From: Manihot esculenta
Lineage: Eukaryota > Streptophyta > Magnoliopsida > Malpighiales > Euphorbiaceae
Reading direction: 5' to 3'
DNA: 64,000 nucleotides
Assembly: GCF_001659605.2 (NCBI RefSeq)
Contig: NC_035169.2
Coordinates: forward strand, 15,872,263-15,936,262
The notes below the pieces were generated by a model. That model saw only the letters and a program-made list of their open reading frames with translations, searched no databases and had not been told where the DNA came from. Below, in pieces: positions 63,236 to 64,000 of this stretch. The stretch's first letter is position 1. Each line of letters starts with the position of its first letter. A program made the translations under genes and the position numbers.

Positions 63236-64000
63236 AGCTTCACGAGACATTTGCCAAAGGCAAGCTCAGTCAATTCTTGTGTTACTTGTTCTTGAATGTG
63301 TAAGTTCATAGGTTATAACCATTGTCATTGATTCGCTCTAAGACTTGAAATGGACCATCACCACGAGCATCCAGCTTATTCTTCCTCTGATTTGGAAATC
63401 GTTCCTTTCGGAAGTGCACCCAAACCCAATCACCAGGAACAAACACCACTTTCTTCCGTCTCCTATTTGCCCTGTCAGCATACACCTTGTTCCTCTTTTC
63501 TATGTTAGACCTAGCCTTCTCATGTAAGGACTTCACCAATTCTGCCTTTTTAGCACCATCTAAACTAGCAAGCTCATGTAAAGGTAAAGGAACAAGATCA
63601 AGTACAGTTAGTGGGTTAAAACCAAAAACAAGCTCAAATGGAGAAAACCCTGTAGAAGAATATATGCTACGGTTATATGCAAACTCAATGAAAGGCAAGC
63701 AATCTTCCCAAGTGTTCAAATTCTTACCCACTATAGCTCTGAGTAAGGTACCAAGAGTTCTATTCACCACCTCTGTTTGGCCATCTGTCTGTGGATGACA
63801 AGTAGTAGAATATAAGAGTTTAGTACCCAACTTACCCCACAATACTTTCCAAAAAATGCGAAAGGCACTTTGTATCTCTATCTGACACAATTGTCCTTGG
63901 CACTCCATGAAGTCGAACCACTTCCCGGAAGAACAAGTCAGCGACATTGATGGCGTCATCAGTTTTATGGCAAGGAATGAAGTGAGCCATCTTGCTAGTC
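63236..64000 (-). pseudogene. LTR-D piece and D-type integrase (duplicate), cut by right edge
   Basis: Copy of 60412-61175. 63236-63311 is the LTR-D scrap; from 63312 minus-strand integrase reads [42 protein letters not shown]. The frame near 63626 is intact here, unlike 60800 in the first copy; the extra A before SHFW (63850) is present in both. Confidence 0.86.

Larger units (their letters stand above)
59735..64000. repeat. Tandem duplication, unit ~2.83 kb, second copy cut by window edge
   Basis: 62561-64000 repeats 59735-61175 with, by eye, only three single-base indels (two losses near 62815 and 62861, one gain near 63626) and no clear substitution. The unit starts inside LTR-A and ends inside D RT, so it is not an element border. 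Indels in short homopolymers are typical of sequencing error, so a collapsed or duplicated assembly should be considered. Confidence 0.88.

Noticed and set aside
1..64000. Host protein-coding, tRNA or rRNA genes
   Set aside because: Every extended frame I could assign belongs to a retroelement; no cloverleaf or rRNA-like stretch was recognised, though short structured RNAs cannot be excluded by eye.

Overview
This window is plant nuclear DNA made almost entirely of LTR retrotransposons. Nothing in it looks like a host gene, tRNA, rRNA, CRISPR array or prokaryotic feature. The DNA is AT-rich. Primer-binding sites match plant initiator-Met tRNA (TGGTATCAGAGC) or a tRNA-Asp-type site (TGGCGCMGTTGCCGGGGA), and LTRs run TG...CA with 5-bp target-site duplications (TSDs). 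The gag-pol order is gag (CCHC knuckle), protease (PR), reverse transcriptase (RT), RNase H (RH), integrase (IN). A repeat-dense, probably pericentromeric region of a eudicot is the best reading; the species is not determinable. Family letters A-E are local to this annotation. RT/RH/IN wording resembles Ty3/gypsy chromoviruses of the CRM (centromeric) type, but that assignment comes from motif recognition and was not tested by phylogeny.

Families. D: autonomous CRM-like element, LTR ~0.80 kb starting TGATACGAACC. E: diverged relative of D, LTR ~0.88 kb. B: second autonomous-type CRM-like family, LTR ~0.724 kb starting TGATGTAAGC and ending GGTTCCGCATCA. A: non-autonomous 3.72-kb element, LTR ~0.80 kb starting TGATACGGATC, which keeps the gag start and protease but has a ~140-residue acidic segment in place of RT-RH-IN. 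C: Athila-like element with a ~1.7-kb LTR. One Ty1/copia RT-RH relic is also present.

Layout. 1-6624: D copy on the minus strand, cut by the left edge, with an LTR-D in its gag. 6625-7813: IN relic with a ~0.52-kb inversion and LTR-A pieces. 7814-12204: Athila-like gag, LTR and gag. 12205-20113: inverted Athila gag holding B element B1 (TSD AAAAC), whose 3' LTR holds a solo LTR-A (ATGGG). 20114-23262: B/D recombinant. 23257-28298: antisense D pol holding A element A2 (GTATA). 28299-29354: LTR-A and an LTR-D piece. 29355-37053: B copy B2 holding a solo LTR-A, which itself holds A element A3 (TTTGG), plus another solo LTR-A (AAATT). 37054-43653: two A units sharing one LTR, with a solo LTR-B (GCAAG) and a solo LTR-D (GGGAG) inside. 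43654-46426: antisense B relic with a 0.73-kb tandem duplication. 46427-52653: two A copies head to head, with a solo LTR-A (GATTG). 52654-53921: copia relic. 53922-60487: an LTR-D split by a 5.87-kb chimeric E/A insertion (TSD AGCTT). 60488-64000: antisense D pol and a ~2.83-kb tandem duplication reaching the right edge.

How the parts fit together. A carries no RT or IN, yet its LTR ends, primer-binding site, purine tract and the promoter/R/U5 part of its LTR match D, so D-type enzymes probably mobilise A in trans. The main open frames of A, B, D and E run through the purine tract into the 3' LTR, so each LTR also carries a family-specific protein tail. The most unusual structure is 54540-60411: an E 3' half and an A 3' half fused 5' to 5', with U5-type LTR ends at both outer borders and a clean 5-bp TSD.
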